Origin: Hyphomicrobiales bacterium | GTDB lineage: Bacteria > Pseudomonadota > Alphaproteobacteria > Rhizobiales > Rhizobiaceae | Assembly: GCA_900471605.1 (NCBI GenBank) | Contig: UCEY01000031.1 | Location: 109,223 to 173,222, forward strand | Length of the DNA: 64,000 nucleotides | Direction: 5' to 3' | Shown here: in pieces, positions 18,424 to 25,870 of the stretch | How positions within the stretch are numbered: the stretch's first letter is position 1 | Layout: every line of letters begins with the position of its first letter | Position numbers and translations under genes: made by a program | Notes under the pieces: generated by a model | Databases searched by the model: none | What the model was told of the DNA's origin: nothing | Seen by the model: the letters and a program-made list of their open reading frames with translations, nothing else

Positions 18424-18957
18424 CTAGGACTTGCGCGGGCGTTTCAGGAGGTTGCGATAACCGCCTTGAACCAGTTTCATGCCGTCGCGCGTGAGGCGGA
18501 TGGTCGTCTCGCGCAACGCGTCGCCGGCCCAGGCGGCCGGCTCGATTTGATGTCTGGGAAAGAGCGCCGCGGCGATGGCGCGGTAGCTCGCGTGTTCGGT
18601 CCGGGCATCGACAGCCCGGAGCATCTGACGGAGGCGCATGCGCCGCTGGTTGGTTACCCTCGGGTCCGGCGGTGCGCGTCGTCGTCGAAGCGCCATCCAG
18701 AAGCGTGCAATCGCTTCGAGGCGGTCGGGGGTCATGTCATCGAGCAGCACCAGGGCAACCGCAGGGGCCTCGATATTGACCCGTCCAATCGCGGTTGCCT
18801 GGAAGGTCTGGCCGCCCAGCTCAATTCGATGATGCGCCTTGGCGGCCTGGTCCGCCTCGTCAGTATGGTGGGGCGTTTCAGCAGTCGAGGTAGGTGCAAG
18901 GCTGCTCGGGAGCGGCTCCAGCAGCAGGGTCGAGGGATCGGCCGCAGGCGTCCACAC
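18424..18957 (-). CDS. fseA: DUF2285 segment of FseA-like activator (second part)
   Basis: A frame of 177 codons from a GTG at 18957, carrying a DUF2285 DNA-binding domain: FQATAIGRVNIEA, LDDMTPDRLEAIARFW, RRMRLRQMLRAVDA and REIT-like positions at TTIRLTRDGMKLV. The GTG has no good ribosome site. The frame stays open upstream to about 19030 and lies +1 relative to the DUF6499 gene. In ICEMlSymR7A two such frames are fused by programmed +1 frameshifting to give FseA, the activator of excision. The same arrangement here makes an independent short protein less likely than a fusion. Confidence 0.75.
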   Translation of the reverse strand: MWTPAADPSTLLLEPLPSSLAPTSTAETPHHTDEADQAAKAHHRIELGGQTFQATAIGRVNIEAPAVALVLLDDMTPDRLEAIARFWMALRRRRAPPDPRVTNQRRMRLRQMLRAVDARTEHASYRAIAAALFPRHQIEPAAWAGDALRETTIRLTRDGMKLVQGGYRNLLKRPRKS

Positions 18958-19189
18958 TGCTCGGGCGTCCGGAGCCTCGAGGTCGGGATCGGCGGCGAAA
19001 GGATAACCCCCATTTGTCGGCGAGCGCTGCTAAGATGGCGTCGTCGAAATGGCCCTCTGCTTTCAGACGAAAATAGTCGGCCCTGTACTCTGGGTTTCGC
19101 CGCAGGAATTCCCAAGCCAGGTCCGCAGGGTCGAGATTATTTACATAGTCGTAGGCGGTTGAGATCCGCCACCTGCCTTGATCCGGCAT
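18878..19189 (-). CDS. fseA: DUF6499 segment of FseA-like activator (first part)
   Basis: The frame starts at ATG 19189 (MPDQGRWRIS), with a GGGAGG ribosome site, and gives 103 residues if read to its own stop. Residues 8-45 (AYDYVNNLDPADLAWEFLRR) match DUF6499, which in most relatives is the N-terminal domain of one protein with DUF2285. After DKWGLSF the sequence becomes Arg-rich and unlike the family. A +1 slip at the TTT codon (19000-18998) would instead continue as FAADPDLEAPD into the DUF2285 frame. That is the layout of FseA. Confidence 0.75.
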   Translation of the reverse strand: MPDQGRWRISTAYDYVNNLDPADLAWEFLRRNPEYRADYFRLKAEGHFDDAILAALADKWGLSFRRRSRPRGSGRPSSVDACGRSLDPAAGAAPEQPCTYLDC

Positions 19190-19316
19190 CGCATGGCCTC
19201 CCGAGCCTCGCTGAACGCGAGGACTGCGGCAAATACGATTCCCGGTTGAGCGGCTATTTGGGAAGTCCGAAGGTGCGGGCGGGTGATGCAGGAACGGCAT
19301 CACTCGGCGGTGTCCA

Positions 19317-19583
19317 TTAATGATAACTCTTCCGGATCAGATCCCTGAACCCGTTTTCGGTCATCCAGTGGGCGCGCGCCAAGTGGCTGTTGTACATGCG
19401 CTCAGCGCGTCCGCAGTCGTCCTGCGGATTGATGCCGAAGATGATCTTGGCAACTTCTTCCCAAGGCGCGCCGTCACTTTCCGCATCGAGCAGGCGCAGA
19501 TAAGTCGACAGATGGGCGCGATCGTATTCTGTGAGCCGTTGATCGGTCGGCGGTTGTTCGAGAAACCCGGATTTATCGCTCAT
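19317..19583 (-). CDS. small DUF2285 protein, QseM-like anti-activator
   Basis: An 88-residue protein: RLTEYDRAHLSTYLRLLDAE, then EEVAKIIFGINPQDD and ERMYNSHLARAHWMTENGF match the DUF2285 consensus closely. The start chosen is ATG 19583 with GGGGAC at 8 nt; a GTG at 19598 is possible. In ICEMlSymR7A the single-domain DUF2285 protein QseM blocks FseA and the quorum-sensing activator. Here it is encoded just upstream of the FseA-like frames and downstream of a QseC-like gene, which fits the same role. Confidence 0.78.
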   Translation of the reverse strand: MSDKSGFLEQPPTDQRLTEYDRAHLSTYLRLLDAESDGAPWEEVAKIIFGINPQDDCGRAERMYNSHLARAHWMTENGFRDLIRKSYH

Positions 19584-19681
19584 AGTTAACGTCCCCACCG
19601 GTTCATATCCGAAATGGACGTAGTTTGCACGACGGCGGGCGCGTGCCGGTGGCGGTGAAAGAGAGCATGCAGCGAGCGACT

Positions 19682-19939
19682 CTATGTGCGCTTCGCGACT
19701 CTTTGACGGTCTTGCCGAACAATCATCACCCCTTCGCCCTGGTCGGAGGACAAGAGAACGATGCCGTTCTCCTCCAGCGCGCGCCGAACCTGATCGCGTG
19801 TCGACTCATGCACATTAAGTCCGCTCTCGGACTCAAGGCGCTTGAGCGCGGTCAGCGATACCAGGGCCTTGTCAGCGAGCGTCTCCTGAGACCATCCAAG
19901 CAACGCGCGGGCGGCCCGAGACTGTCGGGCGGTGATCAT
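19682..19939 (-). CDS. XRE-type helix-turn-helix repressor, QseC-like
   Basis: An 85-residue Cro/CI-type regulator: ITARQSRAARALLGWSQETLADKALVSLTALKRLE is the helix-turn-helix, followed by the common EENGIVLL segment. The ATG at 19939 lies 10 nt after AGGAGG. In ICEMlSymR7A a protein of this kind, QseC, controls qseM and itself. A perfect 8-1-8 inverted repeat 43 bp upstream (19982-19998) is a likely operator. It would keep excision low in most cells. Confidence 0.8.
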   Translation of the reverse strand: MITARQSRAARALLGWSQETLADKALVSLTALKRLESESGLNVHESTRDQVRRALEENGIVLLSSDQGEGVMIVRQDRQRVAKRT

Positions 19940-19981
19940 GCATGACCACCTCCTACAGTCCGAACTGCGCACGCTACGAAA

Positions 19982-19998
19982 ACGACTATTATAGTCGT
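19982..19998. promoter_or_regulatory. 17-bp palindromic operator upstream of the XRE gene
   Basis: ACGACTAT-T-ATAGTCGT is a perfect 8-bp inverted repeat with one central base, 43 bp before the start of the XRE repressor gene. Size and symmetry fit a binding site for a small Cro-like dimer, probably the repressor itself. It is the only such repeat in this 290-bp gap; nothing else is seen between 20000 and 20190. Confidence 0.55.
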
Positions 19999-20190
19999 CT
20001 TTGCCGAGTTTGGCGAGGCAGAATGCGTTCTGGAAGGTCGGCTTAGAGGATTTGACCGAGAACTGATTCGGTCGCTGATGCGAGCCGGGCGGAGCTCGGC
20101 GAGCCGCGCGCGGTCCATGGCCGAGCGCCCGCTGATGCGGGCTCGCGGATCGGCGGAAAATTCTATGATGCGGAAAGTCTTAGAACCGAA

Positions 20191-20222
20191 AACCGTGCAG
20201 CCAGATTTACGGCTGCACGGTT
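20191..20222 (-). terminator. hairpin terminator after the DUF932 gene
   Basis: A perfect 12-bp inverted repeat (AACCGTGCAGCC, loop of 8, GGCTGCACGGTT) lies 10 bp after the DUF932 stop codon. On the minus strand it is followed by a short T-rich stretch. Confidence 0.75.
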
Positions 20223-20231
20223 CTACGGAAA

Positions 20232-21422
20232 TCAGGCGGCGCGTTCCATCAGCTTCTTGGCCTTGGCCTCCAGGTCAAGCCGGCTGTCCTGATTGGTCTT
20301 GGTCCGGGCCAGCGCCGTGATGCCTTGCACGAAGTCGAAAATGCTTTCCGGCTTGCGGCCTTCCTCGTCCAGCACGCTTTCGATGATCTTCGCCGTCTCG
20401 GGCTTGGAGAAACCCCGCTTGCGCAGGAAGCTCTCGCGGTCCTCGTCATTGCGGGCGACGATCCGCTCGCGCGCCGCCTTGATCCCGGCGACGAACGGCG
20501 CGGGTGAGGAATTGGCGAAGCTGGTCAGCGCGGGCGCGGCCTCATGGGCGAAACGCTGGGCGGCGAACTTACTGTGCCGGATGCTGATTTCCTCGAACCC
20601 TTCCACGCCCCACAGATTGCGGTTCTGGCAGACGGCGCGAAGATAAAAGGAGGCGATGCCCAGCGTCTTCGATCCGACTTCGCTGTTCCAGGCATAGAAG
20701 CCCCGGAAATACAAATCCGGCTCGCCGTTCGGCAGGCGTCCCGCCTCGATGGGATGGGTATCGTCCACCAAGAACAGGAACACGTCGCGGTCGCTGGCGT
20801 AGAGCGTTGTCGTGTCCTTCGTGATGTCCATGAACGGATTGTGCATCATGGTCGCCCAATCCAGCACTCCCGGCACCTTCCACCGGGTATCGCCCGTGCC
20901 GTTGCCCGCGATCTTCATCACGGCGGCGACAAGCTCATGATCCCAGATGCGGCCATAGTCCGGCCCGGTCACGGCGCGAAGCTCTATGCGGCCATCATCG
21001 GCCTCGAGCGTCTTCACCAGCTCGGCGCGATGCGACAGCAAACCATGCTGCAGGTTGATCCCGGCCAGCGGCGCAGGAAGCTGGCGCATATAGGATGCGG
21101 GCGCGCTGACAAGGCTGCACAACTGGCCAAATGACCAATGCGTCGGGGAAATAGGTTCGTCCCGGCCCGGCACGATCAACGAAAGGCGTTCCGCATCGTC
21201 CCGGCTGGCCTCGACGCGCACGGCGCGGCTCTCGACGGTGCGGGCATGGGCGCGCTCAGCACGGCTGCGCACGGTGTCGTAAAGCTCGGTGAGGTTCAGA
21301 TAGCGTTCGTCATCGGGACGGGAAAACCATTCCGAGGAAACGCGGCCGATCCGCTCGCCGCGCGACACGTCCACGCGGAAGCCAGCGAAAACAGGCTGCT
21401 GGTTCATGGTCAGGGTGTTCAT
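20232..21422 (-). CDS. DUF932 family protein
   Basis: A 396-residue DUF932 protein, a family common on plasmids, phages and ICEs. Recognisable parts are the WSFGQLCSLVSAPASYMRQLP region, RAVTGPDYGRIWDHELV, and FRGFYAWNSEVGSKTLGIAS. The function is unknown; related proteins occur next to ParB and DUF736 in conjugative elements. The ATG at 21422 follows GGAG by 10 nt and is preceded by an 84-bp leader that is almost identical to that of parB, so the two genes are probably controlled alike. Confidence 0.9.
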   Translation of the reverse strand: MNTLTMNQQPVFAGFRVDVSRGERIGRVSSEWFSRPDDERYLNLTELYDTVRSRAERAHARTVESRAVRVEASRDDAERLSLIVPGRDEPISPTHWSFGQLCSLVSAPASYMRQLPAPLAGINLQHGLLSHRAELVKTLEADDGRIELRAVTGPDYGRIWDHELVAAVMKIAGNGTGDTRWKVPGVLDWATMMHNPFMDITKDTTTLYASDRDVFLFLVDDTHPIEAGRLPNGEPDLYFRGFYAWNSEVGSKTLGIASFYLRAVCQNRNLWGVEGFEEISIRHSKFAAQRFAHEAAPALTSFANSSPAPFVAGIKAARERIVARNDEDRESFLRKRGFSKPETAKIIESVLDEEGRKPESIFDFVQGITALARTKTNQDSRLDLEAKAKKLMERAA

Positions 21423-21503
21423 GGTCTTTGCTCCTAATGGGCTTGGGTTGAAGCGCAGCGCTGCGCTGCAACCTTGCCCGTCGGCGAGACCGGGGTAGCA
21501 AGG
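21423..21503 (-). repeat. conserved structured leader, copy 1 (before DUF932)
   Basis: From the start codon (21420) to 21503 this sequence differs by one base from 26648-26731 in front of parB. Read on the minus strand it can form two hairpins: CCTTGC/GCAAGG, and GGTTG-AGCGCA/TGCGCT-CAACC around the palindrome AGCGCAGCGCTGCGCT. A GGAG ribosome site follows. Weaker similarity extends upstream to about 21680. The region 21504-21759 holds no convincing gene. Confidence 0.75.
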
Positions 21504-21759
21504 CGCAAGGGCGACCAGGCCGGAGGGGGATCACCCCATCTGCACAAGGCGAAGCCGCGGAAGATTGGGGAGACCGGTCTGGGCGAGCGTCAGCGATCCC
21601 TTGCGCCGCGCGGGGGCGGCGCCCCTAGCAAACCCGCCCAGCCAGAGCGGAGCGAAGGCCGGGTCAAGGATCTGATCGGGATGTGCAAAGCCGTAAAACC
21701 TGAGATCCGCACATCCTGATCGCTGTATTCCCTGCAAGGCGGTGGCGGCCATGAGCATG

Positions 21760-21791
21760 AAGAAGCCCCGCTCGGGTGAGCGGGGCTTCTT
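21760..21791 (-). terminator. hairpin terminator after DUF736 copy 2
   Basis: A 14-bp perfect inverted repeat, AAGAAGCCCCGCTC / GAGCGGGGCTTCTT with a 4-nt loop, 12 bp after the stop of the DUF736 gene. The A/T ends let it act on both strands. Confidence 0.8.
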
Positions 21792-21803
21792 GAGTGCCCG
21801 GCC

Positions 21804-22115
21804 TCAGTCGCCGTTGCGGCGGGACCAGATGAGGTTCTGGCCTTCGCCGTCCTCGGCCTCGACCAGGCTGGCGTAGATCGGCGCGGGGAAGCTCGGATCG
21901 TCCAGCTTGACGGAGAGATATTCGCGCTGCGTCTCGCGGGCGGTCTTCTTCCAGGCGGCTCCGAACTCGGTGGCGCCGGCGAAGATGCGGAAGTCGGGGC
22001 CGCGCTCGTTTTCGCCCTCGGCGGGGACGAACTTGGCCTTGACGTTGAGGGTCAGGGTCTTGACCGAGCCGGTGTAGCCGCTGTCGGTCTTGGTGAAGGT
22101 GCCGATCGTCGCCAT
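21804..22115 (-). CDS. DUF736 family protein, copy 2
   Basis: A 103-residue DUF736 protein: MATIGTFTKTDSGYTGSV, TLTLNVKAKFVPAEG and the ending NLIWSRRNG. It shares the fold pattern of copy 1 (14575-14910) but is clearly divergent and has no inserted acidic loop, so the two are old paralogues rather than a recent duplication. It has its own terminator. The role of DUF736 is unknown. The 850-bp region upstream is gene-free and may be its leader. Confidence 0.88.
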   Translation of the reverse strand: MATIGTFTKTDSGYTGSVKTLTLNVKAKFVPAEGENERGPDFRIFAGATEFGAAWKKTARETQREYLSVKLDDPSFPAPIYASLVEAEDGEGQNLIWSRRNGD

Positions 22116-22964
22116 TGTCGTGTTCCTTTTTCCTTCGGGCCGCGCCTATCGCGACCTCGATGGCGGTCGTTCGACCGGGGACGATCGGCCCCGCACCCGC
22201 TCGGGGTCCCCATCGCGTCTGCGCGATGGGGTGGGCTCAGGGCTGGAACATCGTGGAAGGCAGACGGCGGCGGCTTTTTTGCTTCGCGATGCAAAGCCGC
22301 AGGCGGCGGAAAAAAGCGGGCGACGGCTGTTGCGGGAAGACGAGCGAGGCGAAGCCGGTTTTCGGTCAGACCCAATCCATTCGAGGACGCGTGGGGGCGG
22401 CCGTCATGGAAAATCACCAGGAACACGGCGATGGCGGCGGTCGGCTTCCGCGCCATAGACGGCGACGATTGGACCGAAATGCTTTGCAAGACCCAGGCGG
22501 TAAGCATGGGCATTGCTACTCCACGGGCGCGTGCGAGCGGACCCGTGACGGCCTTATTTTCGTGGTGCCGTGTTCGGTAATGTCGGAGGATTGGCTGCAA
22601 GGCAAGGCACGGCACCGACCTGTTCCGTCGAGCTGGACGATCCGGGCTCCCTGCGGTCTATGTTGCCGATGTCCTGAAATTGGGGACGGCGGTGGGAACC
22701 TCATGTTCTAACGTAACGGCGACTGAGGCCGGTGCCAAGAATATCCTCGCAATCGAGCGGCGGGGGGGGCTTTGTCAACGAAATGGCCGCTGTTAGCCGC
22801 TCTTCGCGTTAGCGATTGAAGCCGAATGGCGGAAACACGTCGTAGGCATGGTTCCGGCGCAGCCGAAAGCGCGACCCGAAGGGCAACGTCTCGAATCTAG
22901 TGACCTACTAACCAAAATACGGCCGCTACGGATATTTGTGATTCGCACTTCAAATGCGGTATAG
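22116..22964. other. gene-free region with strong hairpins
   Basis: No convincing gene is seen in these 850 bp. The part nearest DUF736 is GC-rich and holds two clear inverted repeats: CCCCATCGCG/CGCGATGGGG (22208-22231) and GCGGCTTT/AAAGCCGC (22270-22300). The right part becomes AT-richer toward the HEPN-like gene and probably holds its promoter. Confidence 0.4.
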
Positions 22965-22991
22965 GTGAAAAGCGCAAACTTTGTGAATGAG

Positions 22992-23855
22992 ATGAATAAG
23001 ACGCATCGGCTCGACCTCCTCAACAACAGTATTTCCTATTTCAGGGAAGCGGTGTCTTACGCTCAGCAGGATTCTGCCGAGACGAACCACTGGAAGTTTG
23101 CGATTCTCCATGTCGTTCAGGCAATGGAATTGGCTTTCAAAGAGCGCCTTCGCCGCATCCATCCGGTCTTCATCTATGAGTCAGTCGATAAGCCTGACAA
23201 GACTCTGTCGCTTCGAAGCGCTCTCAACCGGCTGCGGAATCCTCAGATCGGAAACATTCCGATTACTGACGTCGAAAAGAGCAAGATCGAGAAAGCCTTT
23301 GATCTACGAAGCGAGCTGACGCACTTCGAGTTCAACCATTCTCATGACCACATAGAGCTGAAATTCGCGGAGATTTTCAGCTTCATGATCTTCTTCTACC
23401 GGAGCCAGCTTGGCCTCGAGACGACCGCCTTCATCGATGAGGAGCAGCACAATAAAATCATCAAACTGGTGAAAACACGCACGGAGCTGATGGAACGCGC
23501 GAAAGCGTATATTGCAAGCCGCGAGGATAGCACCGTGTGGATGTGCCCTTCTTGTCAGGAGGATACGTTTCTAACGTCAGAGGAGCAGTGCTGTTTCTGC
23601 CATCACAAGGAAGGCATCGTCGAATGCCCGACATGCGGAGGCGAGAACCTTGAATCCGACCTGATCGATATCTCCGATCTGTACGATTGGGATTACGATG
23701 AAGGACGAATGGTTCTCATTGAGAATTTTGGGCTGGAGGAGTCCGCGTGTCCGGATTGCATTTCCGAAACGACGCAGAAGATTGAGGACATTCGGCGCTC
23801 ACAGTACGACGAAGATCGCGCGATGGAAGAATACTATGCCCGAAAGAGCGGTTAG
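22992..23855 (+). CDS. HEPN-like domain plus zinc-ribbon protein (cargo)
   Basis: About 287 residues. The helical N-terminal 150 residues end in DLRSELTHFEF, which contains an R-x4-H motif (R-S-E-L-T-H) like the catalytic motif of HEPN RNases. The C-terminal part has paired cysteines: CPSC, CCFCHH, CPTCGG and CPDC, probably two zinc ribbons. The start may be ATG 22992 or GTG 22965; neither has a strong ribosome site. It is alone on the plus strand among minus-strand backbone genes and AT-richer than they are, which points to acquired cargo. A role as a defence RNase is inferred only. Confidence 0.6.
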   Translation: MNKTHRLDLLNNSISYFREAVSYAQQDSAETNHWKFAILHVVQAMELAFKERLRRIHPVFIYESVDKPDKTLSLRSALNRLRNPQIGNIPITDVEKSKIEKAFDLRSELTHFEFNHSHDHIELKFAEIFSFMIFFYRSQLGLETTAFIDEEQHNKIIKLVKTRTELMERAKAYIASREDSTVWMCPSCQEDTFLTSEEQCCFCHHKEGIVECPTCGGENLESDLIDISDLYDWDYDEGRMVLIENFGLEESACPDCISETTQKIEDIRRSQYDEDRAMEEYYARKSG

Positions 23856-23943
23856 GCGATCCGATCCATCTCCATAGTGGAGCAACTCGCGCAGTAGCAC
23901 GAGCGAATTTCGACGACAGCGCCGGATCGAATTGGAACTGTCC

Positions 23944-24366
23944 CTACCTTCCAACGGAGAGCGGACCCAATGGCGCAGCCAATCGCATCAGCGCCGAGAT
24001 TCCGACGAACCCACCCCCGATGACGCAGAAGACTTGCCGCCATATCTCTGACGGGACCGTCTCGCGCGTGATGCCGTGGACCAGCATGTAACCGGCCATC
24101 GCGGCGGGGGCAGCGAAGACCAATGCCACGACGAGGCGCAAGATCGGTGGCCGCAGCGAGGCAAACAGGAACGCCAACAGGCCGAAGGCGACCGCGCCTG
24201 CGGCTAGGCCGGCGAGGCCTGCGCCGATGAGGCCGGAGCCAGTGTCGTAAGCGAAGCGTGCGGCGGTGAGGCCGAGTATAAAGGGTAGCGCATAGGTGGC
24301 GAGCGTATAGGCGGCGAAGCACAGGACTCCGATCAGCACCACGCTCATCAACATCACTGCGACCAT
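23944..24366 (-). CDS. small membrane protein of the ICE backbone
   Basis: A 140-residue, very hydrophobic protein with four likely membrane helices (LMSVVLIGVLCFAAYTLA, then GLIGAGLAGLAAGAVAFGLL, LRLVVALVFAAPAAMAGYML and VFCVIGGGFVGISALMRLAA). No family is recognised. It lies downstream of the parB gene on the same strand, in the block that also carries DUF932 and DUF736. It could be an accessory of the element's maintenance or entry functions. Confidence 0.55.
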   Translation of the reverse strand: MVAVMLMSVVLIGVLCFAAYTLATYALPFILGLTAARFAYDTGSGLIGAGLAGLAAGAVAFGLLAFLFASLRPPILRLVVALVFAAPAAMAGYMLVHGITRETVPSEIWRQVFCVIGGGFVGISALMRLAAPLGPLSVGR

Positions 24367-24496
24367 GGCCGTCCCCTTTATAAGCTTCGACCGCCTCTCG
24401 TCCGGTCCGGCCGCATATCCAGCGTCGTCATCGTGCCATGCATGTCCAATCTGTCGAGCCGGAACGTTATGTTTCCGGTCGGGCGGTCGAGGTCAT

Positions 24497-24521
24497 CCGG
24501 CCGCGCGGGAGGCGCGGCCGG
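24497..24521. terminator. 10-bp hairpin downstream of parB
   Basis: CCGGCCGCGC, a 5-nt loop, then GCGCGGCCGG, a perfect inverted repeat 57 bp beyond the end of the ParB frame. The T-rich run (AATTTTCC) follows it on the plus strand, not on the minus strand, so it may be a structural or factor-dependent end rather than a classical terminator. Confidence 0.4.
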
Positions 24522-24577
24522 AATTTTCCTTACGATATGGTGGAAGCCGGGACCGCTGGCACGGCCCCGGCTCGGTC

Positions 24578-25858
24578 TCATTCGGCAGCAATGGAATAGC
24601 CGTCGCCGTCTTCCGTCTTCGGAGCCTCCTCCGTCGCGACGGGCTCCCGCGCCTCCGGCTGCTCAGCCGCCAGCCACGCGGATTCCGCCGTCCGCATGAG
24701 GGCGGGAAGCCAGCCGGTCCCGGCGAGAAGCTGCTCGGCGGCTTCCGCCATCGCCTGCTTCTTCATGCCCGCCATCCGGTCGGCGGCTTCATCGCTAACA
24801 GCTTCGCGCACGGCGGCGAGGATGTGGGCCTTGGTGACGCGACCGAGATAGGTCCGTGCCGTGGGCGTCCAATACGCCGTCATGTCGAGGACAACCGCCG
24901 TCGCCAGCTTGTCCGCCGTCTCATGGGCGCGCGGCTTGCGTTCCCATGGCTGCTTCACGGCGCTGACCGTGAGCGAGGCGCAATGTGCGAACAATGCCAT
25001 GATGCTGGCGTGGTCCAGCGAGGCGATGAAGCTCCACAGGTCCGCTACCTCGCGCGGCATGTCGGTTGCCCATGCCTCATGGCGATCGGCCAGCAACTTC
25101 GCCGCCGCCGTGTCCTCGATGCCGCCCGCATGTCCGCCAAGAGGCGCGCTCGTCGGGCGGATATCGAGGCAATGTGCTTCCGCTGCCCGATAGAAAGTCT
25201 GCGCGGCCAGCGCGTGGGTGACGGCGACCAACGCCATGTCCGGCTGCTCGCCAAGGGTGATACGGATGCCAAGCGTGCGATGCGCCGTCAGGTCGCGGAT
25301 GAGAAGGTCTGACAACGGCTTGCCATCGTCGGCGTCTTCTTCCTCCGTCTCCAAGGCCGGAACCCGCTCCTCGTCACCGTCCTCGATGATCTCGCCATCC
25401 TCGGTCACGGTGTAGCCTTCGCCCTCCGTCTCGGCTTGCGCCTCCACCTCCGGCTCGGGCTTCTCATCCTCGGCCCGGATGAAGCCGCGTTCGATCCGCG
25501 CCGTCCCGTCATGGTTCAGCACCACGAACACACCGCCGCGCGCAATGTCGTCGGGATCGTAGGCATGACGCAGGGCGTCGATACGCTTGATCTCGGCTTC
25601 CAACTCCCCGAACCGCTCATCCACGTCATCGGGCAGTTCGTCGGTGCTGTCGTGCTGCTCGGTCAGCGCGTCGTATTCCGCCTGTGCGGCCTCCCTCGCG
25701 GCCTGATCCTCTGCCGACAACTCTACCGGCTGCGAATAATTGCGGCGCAGGCCGTGGGCGTGGGGATAGTCGACATGAGCGCTCGCCCATTTCCAGCCTT
25801 CCGCCTGAACCTCGGCGGCGATCCCGTCCAGCTTCTCGATGACCAGCCGGTCCAGCAA
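24578..25858 (-). CDS. C-terminal part of split ParB-like protein
   Basis: 426 codons from a TTG at 25858, in the same frame as the ParB-like gene upstream and separated from it only by an in-frame TAG (25873-25871) and four codons. It begins LDRLVIEKLDGIAAEVQAEGWKW, which in relatives is the continuous middle of a ParB/RepB-like protein of about 700 residues. An acidic linker (about 110-180) and a helical C-terminal domain follow. The amber codon is part of TAGGAGG, a strong ribosome site 7 nt before the TTG, so separate translation is possible. Otherwise the gene is broken or read through. Confidence 0.7.
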   Translation of the reverse strand: MLDRLVIEKLDGIAAEVQAEGWKWASAHVDYPHAHGLRRNYSQPVELSAEDQAAREAAQAEYDALTEQHDSTDELPDDVDERFGELEAEIKRIDALRHAYDPDDIARGGVFVVLNHDGTARIERGFIRAEDEKPEPEVEAQAETEGEGYTVTEDGEIIEDGDEERVPALETEEEDADDGKPLSDLLIRDLTAHRTLGIRITLGEQPDMALVAVTHALAAQTFYRAAEAHCLDIRPTSAPLGGHAGGIEDTAAAKLLADRHEAWATDMPREVADLWSFIASLDHASIMALFAHCASLTVSAVKQPWERKPRAHETADKLATAVVLDMTAYWTPTARTYLGRVTKAHILAAVREAVSDEAADRMAGMKKQAMAEAAEQLLAGTGWLPALMRTAESAWLAAEQPEAREPVATEEAPKTEDGDGYSIAAE

Positions 25859-25870
25859 AGCGACATCCTC

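Noticed and set aside
18732..19115. Third overlapping frame in the FseA region
   Set aside because: Arg/Pro-rich, no family similarity; the two other frames carry the known domains.
18424..19189. Calling the DUF6499/DUF2285 overlap a broken pseudogene
   Set aside because: A +1 overlap at this exact junction is the known arrangement of FseA, so programmed frameshifting explains it better than decay.
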